Translations under genes and position numbers: made by a program | Part shown: piece after piece, positions 14,944 to 22,145 of the stretch | Numbering within the stretch: the stretch's first letter is position 1 | Layout of the letters: every line of letters begins with the position of its first letter | IMG/VR virus record: IMGVR_UViG_3300013285_000038 | Location: 1-35,425 of that record | Origin: a virus | DNA length: 35,425 bases | Strand: one strand, 5' to 3' | Notes under the pieces: generated by a model | What the model saw: the letters and a program-made list of their open reading frames with translations, nothing else | What the model was told of the DNA's origin: nothing | Databases searched by the model: none

Positions 14944-15759
14944 CTTTAACAATTCTGCCATAGTGTAAATATTTTTCATGTAGGGCGACACTTCTGCTAG
15001 CACAGAGGATGCGAGGTCACCTTTCCGTCTTGGCCCGATCTTTACCGTAAAGTCCACCTCATTGACCTTTTTGAACAGATCGACTATTTCGCTAACCGTA
15101 TGACCTACCCCGTGACCCAAACTCTCTACCCCGTTGCTTGGGTTTTCAATCGCAGTACGCAATGCATCACAAATTTCATTCACGTGAACGTAGTCGCGCA
15201 CACACGTACCATCACTGCAATCGTAATCATTACCGAAGATAGTGAACTCACCAGTCTCAGGTGCCTTCATTAAGTTGTGCATCAATCCATCAGGATTCGT
15301 AGGTGCAAACCCATCAATACCGATCACATTGTAGAATCGAAAGATAGTATACGCAGTAGGGTTGTGAACAGTACAGTACTCTCGAACCACATCTTCTGCT
15401 GCTCGTTTACTGATACCATATGCTGACTCGCAACCTACTGCTGCACCTGTACTAGCGAATATAAAGTTCTTTGTCTCTATCTTGTTAAGTACATTCATTG
15501 TACCATTCAAGTTAGTGATGTAGTAGCTTAGAGGCTTCAATTCACTTTCACCAACGTTTACAAGTGCAGCCAAGTGAATGATTGCATCGTACTCTTGATC
15601 CAAAGTGAACATTCTACGAATGTCAATCGTGTGCTGAGTTGTTACCTCAACTTGATTGGGTACTATATCAAGCCCATGAACTTCATACTCATCTTTCAGC
15701 ATCTTGGAAAGATGCGAGCCGATGTAGCCCGAGTTGCCTGTAATTAAAATCTTTTTCAT
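14932..15759 (-). CDS. NAD-dependent sugar epimerase/dehydratase (GalE-like)
   Basis: This 275-aa short-chain dehydrogenase begins with the NAD-binding motif ITGNSGYIGSHL (GxxGxxG). It keeps AALVNVGESE, the catalytic SAYGISKRAAE (YxxxK) and the GalE-typical CVRDYVHVNEICDAL and GVGHTVSEI segments. It is shorter than GalE (about 338 aa), with the loss near the C-terminus. It would interconvert or oxidise a nucleotide sugar, most likely UDP-glucose/galactose type. Its start overlaps the glycosyltransferase stop (ATGA), so sugar supply and transfer are coupled in the queD-queE operon. Confidence 0.88.
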   Translation of the reverse strand: MKKILITGNSGYIGSHLSKMLKDEYEVHGLDIVPNQVEVTTQHTIDIRRMFTLDQEYDAIIHLAALVNVGESELKPLSYYITNLNGTMNVLNKIETKNFIFASTGAAVGCESAYGISKRAAEDVVREYCTVHNPTAYTIFRFYNVIGIDGFAPTNPDGLMHNLMKAPETGEFTIFGNDYDCSDGTCVRDYVHVNEICDALRTAIENPSNGVESLGHGVGHTVSEIVDLFKKVNEVDFTVKIGPRRKGDLASSVLAEVSPYMKNIYTMAELLKVDK

Positions 15760-17102
15760 ACGAATTCAAACAAACCGGCAGTTGTTTCCTCTTGTGGTTC
15801 ATAGCTAGGATCTTTAGTCAAGTAGGTATCCGAATCTGTGTAGATGACACGGAATTTGTGCTTGTTAGTCAATACACTACGAATATCATCAATACAGATA
15901 ACACCTCGCCCGAGTGCTTCGATGAAGGAGCCAACAGTAGTAGTTGACTCGTTGCAAATCTTTGCTGTGCTACTATTTGATTTTTTACTTTCAAAATTAT
16001 TGAAACATTCATTCCATTTGTGAAATACGCTATCTTCTATTTGGCTAGCATGTACCAATGATATTCCATTACCGTACCAATCCTTTGCAGTCGAGAATCG
16101 GTCGTATGCACCTAGTACATCTTCTACCATTTCTTTTTTAGTAGTTTCAAAAAATAGTCTACCTTCAAAATTCTTGGTCCAGCGCTGACTCAGTAGACAA
16201 AATGTGGGCAATTGTATGATCTGTTCGTAGAAAGCCATACCGTAACTCTCTACATTGCTAGGATTGAATGCAACTCTGCAACTTGTAATGAAATTAACTT
16301 TTTCTTGACCAATGATGCTAACACCAATCTTATAATCAGTGATACCCATCTTCTTAAGGCGATCCTCAAACTTCTTAGCCCCATTTGCATTGGTCATGAT
16401 ACGAGCAGGAAGTTTAGTTTGTTCTATCAATTCTAGGTAAAGTTCAGGGTTCTTGCCCTCTTCCCACCTACCAATAAACAACACCCCTTCGCGAGGGATA
16501 TGATGTTCCTCTAACAACCCTCGTTCGGTGATAGGAATCGGAAGATGAGATGCATTGTCAAATTGCAACTGATTGAATTTACTTTGAGTTCCTAGATAAA
16601 TGTTGTTAGTGGTCAATTGCTGGCGCATCATTTCATTAACATTATGCAGGAAGGGATTCTTCGTATCTTTGAATATTTGACTTTCCAAATGAGTGTATGC
16701 GATTACTTGAATACAGTCTTCAAGACCCATAGTACTAGCAACTTGCACGGTTTCGTATGTATTACAAACAAATGCATCGTACAAATTTACTTCTAATGCC
16801 TCGACAATCGCATTACGAAAGTTTGCCATGCGTTCATAGCAAAAACTATCACCGTACATAAAGATACCTGAGTGAGTGGTGTACTTTAGGGACTCAAGTG
16901 GCGCTATGATGTTAGCACCTGCATCTTTTAGTGCAGTGATAAATTCAGTGTTAGCAGGCTCCTTGTCAGTGATGATATCAACTTTGATATCGTTCATGCT
17001 CATCAATTCAACAAAGCTCTTAGTAAACTGGCCTATGCCGCCGTGAGGAACTAATGTCTGATAGCTTACTAAAAAACCGATCCGTTTACTGTATGTCTTC
17101 AT
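15756..17102 (-). CDS. GT-B glycosyltransferase, GT4-like
   Basis: The 448-aa protein starts at 17102 (MKTYSKRIGFLVSYQ, ATGA overlap). The N-terminal donor/acceptor entry PHGGIGQFTKSFVELM is the glycine loop of GT-B enzymes. The C-terminal half has VLFIGRWEEGKNPELYLELI and NPSNVESYGMAFYEQI, the usual GT4 EX7E-like nucleotide-sugar site. The final 70 residues (after TAKICNEST) look like an added domain. Partner of the adjacent epimerase. Acceptor unknown: DNA base, virion protein or host envelope are all possible. It lies four genes below queD. Confidence 0.85.
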   Translation of the reverse strand: MKTYSKRIGFLVSYQTLVPHGGIGQFTKSFVELMSMNDIKVDIITDKEPANTEFITALKDAGANIIAPLESLKYTTHSGIFMYGDSFCYERMANFRNAIVEALEVNLYDAFVCNTYETVQVASTMGLEDCIQVIAYTHLESQIFKDTKNPFLHNVNEMMRQQLTTNNIYLGTQSKFNQLQFDNASHLPIPITERGLLEEHHIPREGVLFIGRWEEGKNPELYLELIEQTKLPARIMTNANGAKKFEDRLKKMGITDYKIGVSIIGQEKVNFITSCRVAFNPSNVESYGMAFYEQIIQLPTFCLLSQRWTKNFEGRLFFETTKKEMVEDVLGAYDRFSTAKDWYGNGISLVHASQIEDSVFHKWNECFNNFESKKSNSSTAKICNESTTTVGSFIEALGRGVICIDDIRSVLTNKHKFRVIYTDSDTYLTKDPSYEPQEETTAGLFEFV

Positions 17103-17332
17103 TGTTTTAATTTCCAAATAATATGTCTACGTGCGTCATGCCATCTTGTTTCAACCACGGGTGTGCCAGGACCATTCCACACTGCATTTAGTCTGTATGC
17201 GTACTTTAACCATATACGATTACCTGATAGATTGCATTGCTTGGGTAAGAAGACAAACTTCAATTCAGTAGTTAGATGCTGATTATGGTAAAAGTAGTCC
17301 GTGTCTTCCAGATAAGACCCCACACCCATCAT
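17099..17332 (-). CDS. small conserved phage protein, 77 aa
   Basis: It starts MMGVGSYLEDTDYFYHNQHL and ends ETRWHDARRHIIWKLKQ, a basic C-terminus rich in Trp and His. Both ends overlap neighbours (TGATG and ATGA), which places it firmly in the queE-glycosyltransferase operon. No function known. Confidence 0.65.
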   Translation of the reverse strand: MMGVGSYLEDTDYFYHNQHLTTELKFVFLPKQCNLSGNRIWLKYAYRLNAVWNGPGTPVVETRWHDARRHIIWKLKQ

Positions 17333-17610
17333 CAGTATCTCCTAGGACTCTTGTTGATGGGCACAACGTATGCCTTGTATGCTGCAATGAATTGTGCTTC
17401 TAGCTCACTATTTTGCAAGTTTCCTGCTGCATGTTCAGTGAAGCGAGGCATACTCATGTCAGCAGCCAATATTTCGAGGATGCCCACATCGAACTCAGGG
17501 AGTTTAACTTTACCAAGCTCAACCGTGATTCCATGGACGGTACCCCTGCCAGTCAGCGGTGACTTTAATACTGCACCCATGTCGTTATCTAAGATGCGAG
17601 TACTAATCAT
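17332..17610 (-). CDS. operon protein of unknown function, 92 aa
   Basis: The start at 17610 (MISTRILDNDMGAVLKSP) is chosen for its ATGA overlap with the queE stop. The sequence has short beta strands (GTVHGITVELGKVKLPEFDV) and no known motif. Its place directly after queE makes it a candidate accessory factor for the modification pathway; that is inference from position only. Confidence 0.6.
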   Translation of the reverse strand: MISTRILDNDMGAVLKSPLTGRGTVHGITVELGKVKLPEFDVGILEILAADMSMPRFTEHAAGNLQNSELEAQFIAAYKAYVVPINKSPRRY

Positions 17611-18452
17611 GTGCCCCATTCATTTTTGAAAAGAGGTACCTGGAGTCTATCACTATATCGCACTCCTGCGTTCATTGCCATGATAGCCACTGCTTTGCTA
17701 TTCAGTGTGTAAACACTTTCGACACCGCCAACTGGCATCAGATAAACATGACCTTTGAACCCAGCTTCACGAAACTGTGTTGCTGCAACCATTGCATCTG
17801 CAAAGTCACGCTCTGTAGCAATTACAAACTTCAAGTATGCTGTACCGACTTCTTCGTACTCGCATACAATTTCTGGACGAATTGCATCTTCCCACTTCTC
17901 ACCACTGCAAGGTAGTTTGGCACTTACGCTGAACGTAAGTTCTTTCCCTACTTCGCTATTCCACTTGGCCAAGTATGACTTAAACTCCGGGGTAAGTTTC
18001 TGAGTACCATTTGTTTCAAATGTAATCTCTTTCAATGCCTTCATCTTTGGATTGTTCAGCAAGTCTGGATAGGCACGTTGCCAACCCAATAGTGGTTCGC
18101 CACCTGTGATAACAAGATGCTCGTCACGCCATTCACCAAACGGAATGATTTCGGTGATACGATCGGCAATTGCTTCACTAGTAAGCATTGGGCTTAGATT
18201 CTTAAAATTAGGATGCCACGATGCATAACTATCACATCCAGTAGATACTAATGGCAAGTCTTCATATTTTGCAAACATGTGTGCAACTTGCGAAATCTCT
18301 TCCGCTTCTGTACTCATCTCACCCAGTGGCATACCAAAGCCCGAACAAGTAAAGTTGCACCCGAATGTACGAAGGAACACAGAAGGAACACCCATATACT
18401 TTCCCTCGCCCTGAATACTATAGAACAACTCACTAATTTTTAATTTACTCAT
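17607..18452 (-). CDS. queE: QueE, 7-carboxy-7-deazaguanine synthase (radical SAM)
   Basis: From the ATG at 18452 (TAATG overlap) the protein is 281 aa. It opens with ISELFYSIQGEGKYMGVPSV and RTFGCNFTC, the QueE signature, and has ITGGEPLL for SAM binding. QueE converts 6-carboxy-tetrahydropterin to 7-carboxy-7-deazaguanine. The iron-sulfur motif is odd: C32-x3-C36 is present, but the third position (39) is Phe, and the next candidate is C73 in TGCDSYASW, which resembles the CDSAFTW that normally follows at once. About 34 residues therefore seem inserted. A similar arrangement may be usual for phage QueE. Confidence 0.9.
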   Translation of the reverse strand: MSKLKISELFYSIQGEGKYMGVPSVFLRTFGCNFTCSGFGMPLGEMSTEAEEISQVAHMFAKYEDLPLVSTGCDSYASWHPNFKNLSPMLTSEAIADRITEIIPFGEWRDEHLVITGGEPLLGWQRAYPDLLNNPKMKALKEITFETNGTQKLTPEFKSYLAKWNSEVGKELTFSVSAKLPCSGEKWEDAIRPEIVCEYEEVGTAYLKFVIATERDFADAMVAATQFREAGFKGHVYLMPVGGVESVYTLNSKAVAIMAMNAGVRYSDRLQVPLFKNEWGT

Positions 18453-18616
18453 TATTGATTCCAGTGTTTGATTACGCCTGCCATGATAAAGCAGTTTGTT
18501 ATGATGTATGTTAACACAATGAAGGTGCGAATGCAAGCAATGCGGTCAGCTTCCCGATCCGTACTACCTGCTTTCTCCCCAAGTGCTTTGGCCCAGATAC
18601 GCCAAAGTTTACGCAA
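18452..18616 (-). CDS. small membrane protein between queD and queE
   Basis: The frame ends in TAATG shared with the queE start. I suggest the TTG at 18616, overlapping the queD stop, giving 54 aa. Longer starts within queD are possible. The C-terminal half is one hydrophobic span (TFIVLTYIITNCFIMAGVI). Coding is supported by exact fit between queD and queE; function unknown. Confidence 0.5.
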   Translation of the reverse strand: MRKLWRIWAKALGEKAGSTDREADRIACIRTFIVLTYIITNCFIMAGVIKHWNQ

Positions 18617-19112
18617 AAAGGTCTTCGTTCCAGCATCTGTGCCCTTCCCTAAACGCCATGTTGCTTTGTGTCTCACGCACTTCTACTTTATAGCACCAGA
18701 GACGTGCGGCTTCACCTTCACCCCACATTTCAGGAATGTAAACACCGTTGACATACTTATAAAGCATATCAGCTAGACTTTCACATCCTAAATTAGGGAG
18801 AATAGTTAGTTTCATGATGCCACGCTGTTCCGCCTCTTTATACCAGTCTAACTGCGGATCTGATTCGGCCACTAATGTAGTGTGATCAAATTGACTCTCT
18901 AATATTTGCTTTAGTTCTTTCAGACCACCGTAATCTGCGGCCCAGCGGCGTGCATCTAAATCGTTAGTTCCAAAATAGAACTTCATACTAAATGCATATC
19001 CGTGCAAAAATCGGCAATGGCTGTCTGCTTTATACTGTCGATAGGCACAGGGAAAAGCATCGTGATACTCTTTTGTACTTGTATACTTGTAACTGATTGG
19101 TTGGTTTGACAT
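18609..19112 (-). CDS. queD: QueD-like 6-pyruvoyl/6-carboxy-tetrahydropterin synthase
   Basis: The 167-aa protein makes 6-carboxy-tetrahydropterin from dihydroneopterin triphosphate. It keeps the catalytic Cys33 in DSHCRFLHGYAF, the Asp76-His77 pair in FDHTTLV, and the late Glu147 in VEVRETQS. Two of the three usual zinc histidines are changed: AAHR is AYR (Y24) and HGH is HGY (Y39). His32 next to the Cys may compensate. Its own perfect promoter and AGGAAAAATA ribosome-binding site make it the first gene of the queD-queE-glycosyltransferase-epimerase operon. Confidence 0.85.
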   Translation of the reverse strand: MSNQPISYKYTSTKEYHDAFPCAYRQYKADSHCRFLHGYAFSMKFYFGTNDLDARRWAADYGGLKELKQILESQFDHTTLVAESDPQLDWYKEAEQRGIMKLTILPNLGCESLADMLYKYVNGVYIPEMWGEGEAARLWCYKVEVRETQSNMAFREGHRCWNEDLFA

Positions 19113-19129
19113 TATTTTTCCTATGTTGT

Positions 19130-19158
19130 ATTATATCACAGGCAGCAGAATTTGTCAA
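19130..19158 (-). promoter_or_regulatory. perfect sigma70 promoter of the queD-queE operon
   Basis: TTGACA, 17 bp, TATAAT on the minus strand, 17 bp before the queD ATG with CATAGGAAAAATA between. Confidence 0.92.
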
Positions 19159-19192
19159 GCGGGATGAGCCTAAGACCGCTATTGAATTACCC

Positions 19193-19465
19193 TTAACGAT
19201 GTAGTGCTAAGAGCATTAGGTACTTATCATATGCCTCTTCTCTATCTTGAGTCATACAGGCATTAAATCGTTTATCCAAATCGACTAAACGTTCAAACCC
19301 ACTTCTAGAAATATCCATGTCGAACATTTCTTCTCTATGGGTATTATAGTATTGAGCAGAGGTATAATTATAATTATCCATGCGGCGCTTAAACGACTGG
19401 TCGCGAACTGTTTGAATATTACTGATACCGTAATTATGTGAAAATTCTTCGTAAACTCTTGACAT
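19193..19465 (-). CDS. unknown phage protein, 90 aa
   Basis: A polar, Tyr- and Asn-rich protein (RRMDNYNYTSAQYYNTHREE) with a helical C-terminus (REEAYDKYLMLLALHR). TAATG overlap with the nucleotidyltransferase stop and an AAAGGTAAAAT ribosome-binding site support it. No recognisable domain. Confidence 0.6.
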   Translation of the reverse strand: MSRVYEEFSHNYGISNIQTVRDQSFKRRMDNYNYTSAQYYNTHREEMFDMDISRSGFERLVDLDKRFNACMTQDREEAYDKYLMLLALHR

Positions 19466-19926
19466 TATTTTACCTTTGATTGTGCTTCTACTACTCGTTT
19501 TCTCAAGCTACTAGAGCTAAAAGAATGGTCACGCCCATTGAACACTAATTCAATGTTTCTTTTGGCACAGATATTTTTGCCCGTAAATTCTTTGTCTTTG
19601 TACTCTACACCCAAAATGCGAACATCAATCGGTAGTGTAAGCAGAATATCTTCAAGGTCCTTCTCCGTGTTGTAGACTACAATTTCATCTACGAAACGGA
19701 CAGCACTCAGACTAATCTGTCGCTCAACTATGCTTTGAATGGGTTCATTCTTTTCGGGACGATCCCATTGAGCATTGTTTTGTAGTGCAGCAATAAGATA
19801 ATCACAATGATTCTTAGCTTGGCTAAGCATGGCAATATGCCCGGCGTGAAGCAAATCGAACTGGGAAAAAGTGATTCCAATCTTTAATCCCTTGTCTTTG
19901 AGTTCTTTGATTTTATTGAATATCAT
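19465..19926 (-). CDS. cytidylyltransferase-fold nucleotidyltransferase
   Basis: From the ATG at 19926 the protein is 153 aa. It has the HxGH nucleotide-binding motif in FSQFDLLHAGHIAMLSQAK (27-30), the loop RPEKNEP, ERQISLSAVRFVDEIVVY, and a C-terminal FSSSSLRKR that stands for the ISSTxxR signature. These are the marks of TagD/RfaE-type enzymes, which join CTP or ATP to a phosphorylated sugar or alcohol. It may supply an activated sugar to the glycosyltransferases nearby. Substrate cannot be read from sequence. Confidence 0.85.
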   Translation of the reverse strand: MIFNKIKELKDKGLKIGITFSQFDLLHAGHIAMLSQAKNHCDYLIAALQNNAQWDRPEKNEPIQSIVERQISLSAVRFVDEIVVYNTEKDLEDILLTLPIDVRILGVEYKDKEFTGKNICAKRNIELVFNGRDHSFSSSSLRKRVVEAQSKVK

Positions 19927-20113
19927 TTTTAGCCTTGTTAATAGCATCTTCAGCTTCGATAGACCATTGTCGTTCTGCTATACTGAGGTGATGCAACCGA
20001 TCTGCACATTTTCGAATGTCATCGCTAAGTTGACCGTGACCTACTTCAGTTTCAACTGTGCGGGCTATTTCATGCAGTGCTACTACTGCGTCAACTAGTG
20101 CAAGATTCCTCAT
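19913..20113 (-). CDS. small conserved phage protein, 66 aa
   Basis: Helical protein with ARTVETEVGHGQLSDDIRKC and ADRLHHLSIAERQW. The LSDD-x-RKCADRL pattern recurs in T4-like phage hypothetical proteins (recalled, not searched). Its start overlaps the preceding membrane peptide (ATGA) and its end overlaps the nucleotidyltransferase start by 14 bp. Confidence 0.65.
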   Translation of the reverse strand: MRNLALVDAVVALHEIARTVETEVGHGQLSDDIRKCADRLHHLSIAERQWSIEAEDAINKAKNDIQ

Positions 20114-20277
20114 ACAACTTCCTCAACAATACCGAGCAGTTCGGCTATGATTAAGCAATAACCTGCTATTAGCAAGTTACCAGTAATTAGGAATAGACCA
20201 GCTATAATTCTAATTGCACTTTTTACCAGGCTGACATAGAAATGTTTCTTGCTCGGATCTTTAGGTTGTATGTTCAT
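20110..20277 (-). CDS. 55-aa membrane protein
   Basis: It starts MNIQPKDPSKKHFYVSLVKS and has a long hydrophobic segment (AIRIIAGLFLITGNLLIAGY then CLIIAELLGIV). Overlaps by ATGA on both sides. It directly follows a FGVEE protein, the same pair as at 17-408, though the two membrane peptides are not obviously similar in sequence. Confidence 0.6.
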   Translation of the reverse strand: MNIQPKDPSKKHFYVSLVKSAIRIIAGLFLITGNLLIAGYCLIIAELLGIVEEVV

Positions 20278-20501
20278 TCTTCAACTCCGAAATCTTGTCT
20301 AATCAAATTAGCACAATCAATTGCTAATGCACCCTCATAGGGCAATCCTGCACATTTTGCAGCAAGCTCCATGCAGATATTAGCGCATTCTTTCGCAATC
20401 ATCTCGGCAAAGAATTCTATCTCTTTATTAGTCACTGCTTTGTTATCGTATGCAATGTATAGGCCGCAGTCATCTGCGATTTCTTTAATTCGTTTGTTCA
20501 T
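20274..20501 (-). CDS. FGVEE-family phage protein, paralogue of 160-408
   Basis: The 75-aa protein starts MNKRIKEIADDCGLYIAYDN and shares FAEMIAKEC and the FGVEE end with the 82-aa protein at 160-408. The C-terminus is followed by an overlapping membrane-peptide gene. Function unknown; its multi-copy nature in one genome is the notable point. Confidence 0.65.
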   Translation of the reverse strand: MNKRIKEIADDCGLYIAYDNKAVTNKEIEFFAEMIAKECANICMELAAKCAGLPYEGALAIDCANLIRQDFGVEE

Positions 20502-20562
20502 TTTTTGCTTTCAATATGCTAAACAGAATAGGACAGTCCCATGGATTACCCTGAGCCATTGA

Positions 20563-20826
20563 CCAGATGCCGGCAAAGGTAAGACTGCTTGGAACAAAGG
20601 TCTTCCGGGTACATGGGTTGGTAAAACCCATAGTGAAGAAAGTAAACAAAAGATTTCCATAAGTAAAAAAGGTCAATCTGCTGGTGAAAAGAATCCAATG
20701 TTTGGCAAGAGTGCTGTTGCAGGACGAAAATGGTATAATGACGGTATCAAAACTTATTACCTATTCCCAAATGATCCGGCAACAGAAACTCTTATCGCTG
20801 GTCGGTTGAAGAAACCAATCGCATAA
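20563..20826 (+). pseudogene. remnant of a NUMOD3-bearing homing endonuclease
   Basis: On the plus strand an 87-codon open stretch with no start codon at its head (TGA at 20560-20562) reads GKGKTAWNKGLPGTWVGKTH and then SEESKQKISISKKGQ, a NUMOD3 DNA-binding repeat. It ends with GRKWYNDGIKTYYLFPNDP, the C-terminal segment typical of phage GIY-YIG/HNH homing enzymes (compare KKKKWMNNGINCAFVEPDD in the intact gene at 21477-22145). The nuclease domain is missing. Its last 35 bp lie antisense over the 3' end of folE. The rest of the folE-downstream gap (20502-20562) shows nothing else. Confidence 0.8.
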
Positions 20827-21475
20827 ACTCTGCACGGGCGGCTGGATCAGTTTTGAAACCACCGCCTAGTTTAGAAGTTATGGTAGATGCTGAGTTATCT
20901 TCCACGCCCCTTGAAGAAACACATAGGTGTGTAGCATCAACTACTACAGCAATATCATCCGTCTCCAAAATGAATTGCAAAGCATGAAAAATTTGTTCGG
21001 TGAGCCGTTCTTGAATTTGGGGCCGTCTACTAAAATATTCTACAATTCTAGGCATTTTACTTAACCCTAGTACTTTATTTTTAGGAACATACGCAATTGT
21101 TGCTTTTCCTACAATTGGTAAAATATGATGTTCGCACAAGGATTGAACTGTTATATTTCTCTCTACTACCATTTCGTCATATTTCATCTTATTATCGACA
21201 GTAGTGCATTTGGGGAATGCTTCGTAATCAAGGCCCCACATCGTTTCATTCACAAACATTTTTGCAACACGCTTTGGTGTTTCAATCAAACTATCATCAC
21301 TCAGGTCAAGCCCTAGTGTTTCCATGATAGCTTTGAAGTGACCTTCAATGATGTGAATCTTATCAGTACGGATAAGTTTGTTTGGCGTGGATGGAGTTTC
21401 TACTCCCATCTTAACTAGATGTTCGTGAACTCGTTGACCCAATTCTGGATCGCACTTGGTTTTATTATATGACAA
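20792..21475 (-). CDS. folE: GTP cyclohydrolase I
   Basis: This 227-aa enzyme converts GTP to dihydroneopterin triphosphate, the first step to 7-deazaguanines. The zinc site is C114 in QSLCEHHILP and C185 in ATHLCVSSRG, with H116/H117 and H183 in place. The frame starts with TTG at 21475 (MSYNKTKCDPELG), two bases from the stop of the GIY-YIG gene, behind AAAGGAAATATAAA. A second, ATG-started copy of the first seven codons lies at 22209, upstream of the homing gene. The 3' end overlaps a homing-endonuclease remnant on the opposite strand. Confidence 0.93.
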   Translation of the reverse strand: MSYNKTKCDPELGQRVHEHLVKMGVETPSTPNKLIRTDKIHIIEGHFKAIMETLGLDLSDDSLIETPKRVAKMFVNETMWGLDYEAFPKCTTVDNKMKYDEMVVERNITVQSLCEHHILPIVGKATIAYVPKNKVLGLSKMPRIVEYFSRRPQIQERLTEQIFHALQFILETDDIAVVVDATHLCVSSRGVEDNSASTITSKLGGGFKTDPAARAEFMRLVSSTDQR

Positions 21476-21476
21476 T

Positions 21477-22145
21477 TTATATTTCCTTTGAAAACTTATT
21501 TGAGCCTCTGCCCATATTGTATCCCCTTGCTATGTACAAGTCAATATCATCCGGTTCTACGAATGCACAATTAATCCCATTATTCATCCATTTTTTCTTC
21601 TTCATTGACAATGACATTTTTAATAGTTCTGCATCTGATTTCAATTTACCATACCTAGGTGCATTCTCGCCCACCCTACCAAAGTTCTTACCTTTTTTGC
21701 CCTTAGATATGTTAGCACAATGTTCCGAAGAGTTAGCGCCTCGCTGAACGCCGCGCGTCTGGGCCGCAATCTTTTCAGTATGTTCTTTAGTACGAGGTAC
21801 CGACTTCGGTTTCCTCATTTTCTGCTTGGTTTCTTCACTGAGTGTAAACCGAATAGTCGTACCGGGAATATTTCGGTTTATGAAATCAGTTCTTTGTAGG
21901 ACCTTCATCCTGCGTAATACTGTTATCTCCCACTTAATAGCTGCTAAGGGATCAATAAACACTTTACGAACCTCTGTTACAAAGCTATCTTTTCCAGATT
22001 CAGCAATCAACTGCTGAATATCCTTTGATGAGGTAAAGTACTTCACCCAAAGGTCTCCGGGGTGACAGCCTTTAGCAAAGCGGAGTCCATAGTAAACTCT
22101 GCCAGTCGGTATATGTTTTATGAGATAAGTGTATGGTTGGTGCAT
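21477..22145 (-). CDS. GIY-YIG homing endonuclease with NUMOD3 repeats, inserted at folE
   Basis: The 222-aa protein begins YTYLIKHIPTGRVYYGLR, a GIY-YIG variant (YLI...YYG). Then comes a catalytic-domain helix with WEITVLRRMKVL, NUMOD3-like repeats (RFTLSEETKQKMRK, PRTKEHTEKIAAQTRG) and a C-terminal WMNNGINCAFVEPDD segment. It would cut a DNA site in folE genes lacking the insert and copy itself there. A GATAAATA late-type promoter and AAGGATTATC ribosome-binding site precede it. Its stop is two bases before the folE TTG start. Confidence 0.88.
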   Translation of the reverse strand: MHQPYTYLIKHIPTGRVYYGLRFAKGCHPGDLWVKYFTSSKDIQQLIAESGKDSFVTEVRKVFIDPLAAIKWEITVLRRMKVLQRTDFINRNIPGTTIRFTLSEETKQKMRKPKSVPRTKEHTEKIAAQTRGVQRGANSSEHCANISKGKKGKNFGRVGENAPRYGKLKSDAELLKMSLSMKKKKWMNNGINCAFVEPDDIDLYIARGYNMGRGSNKFSKEI

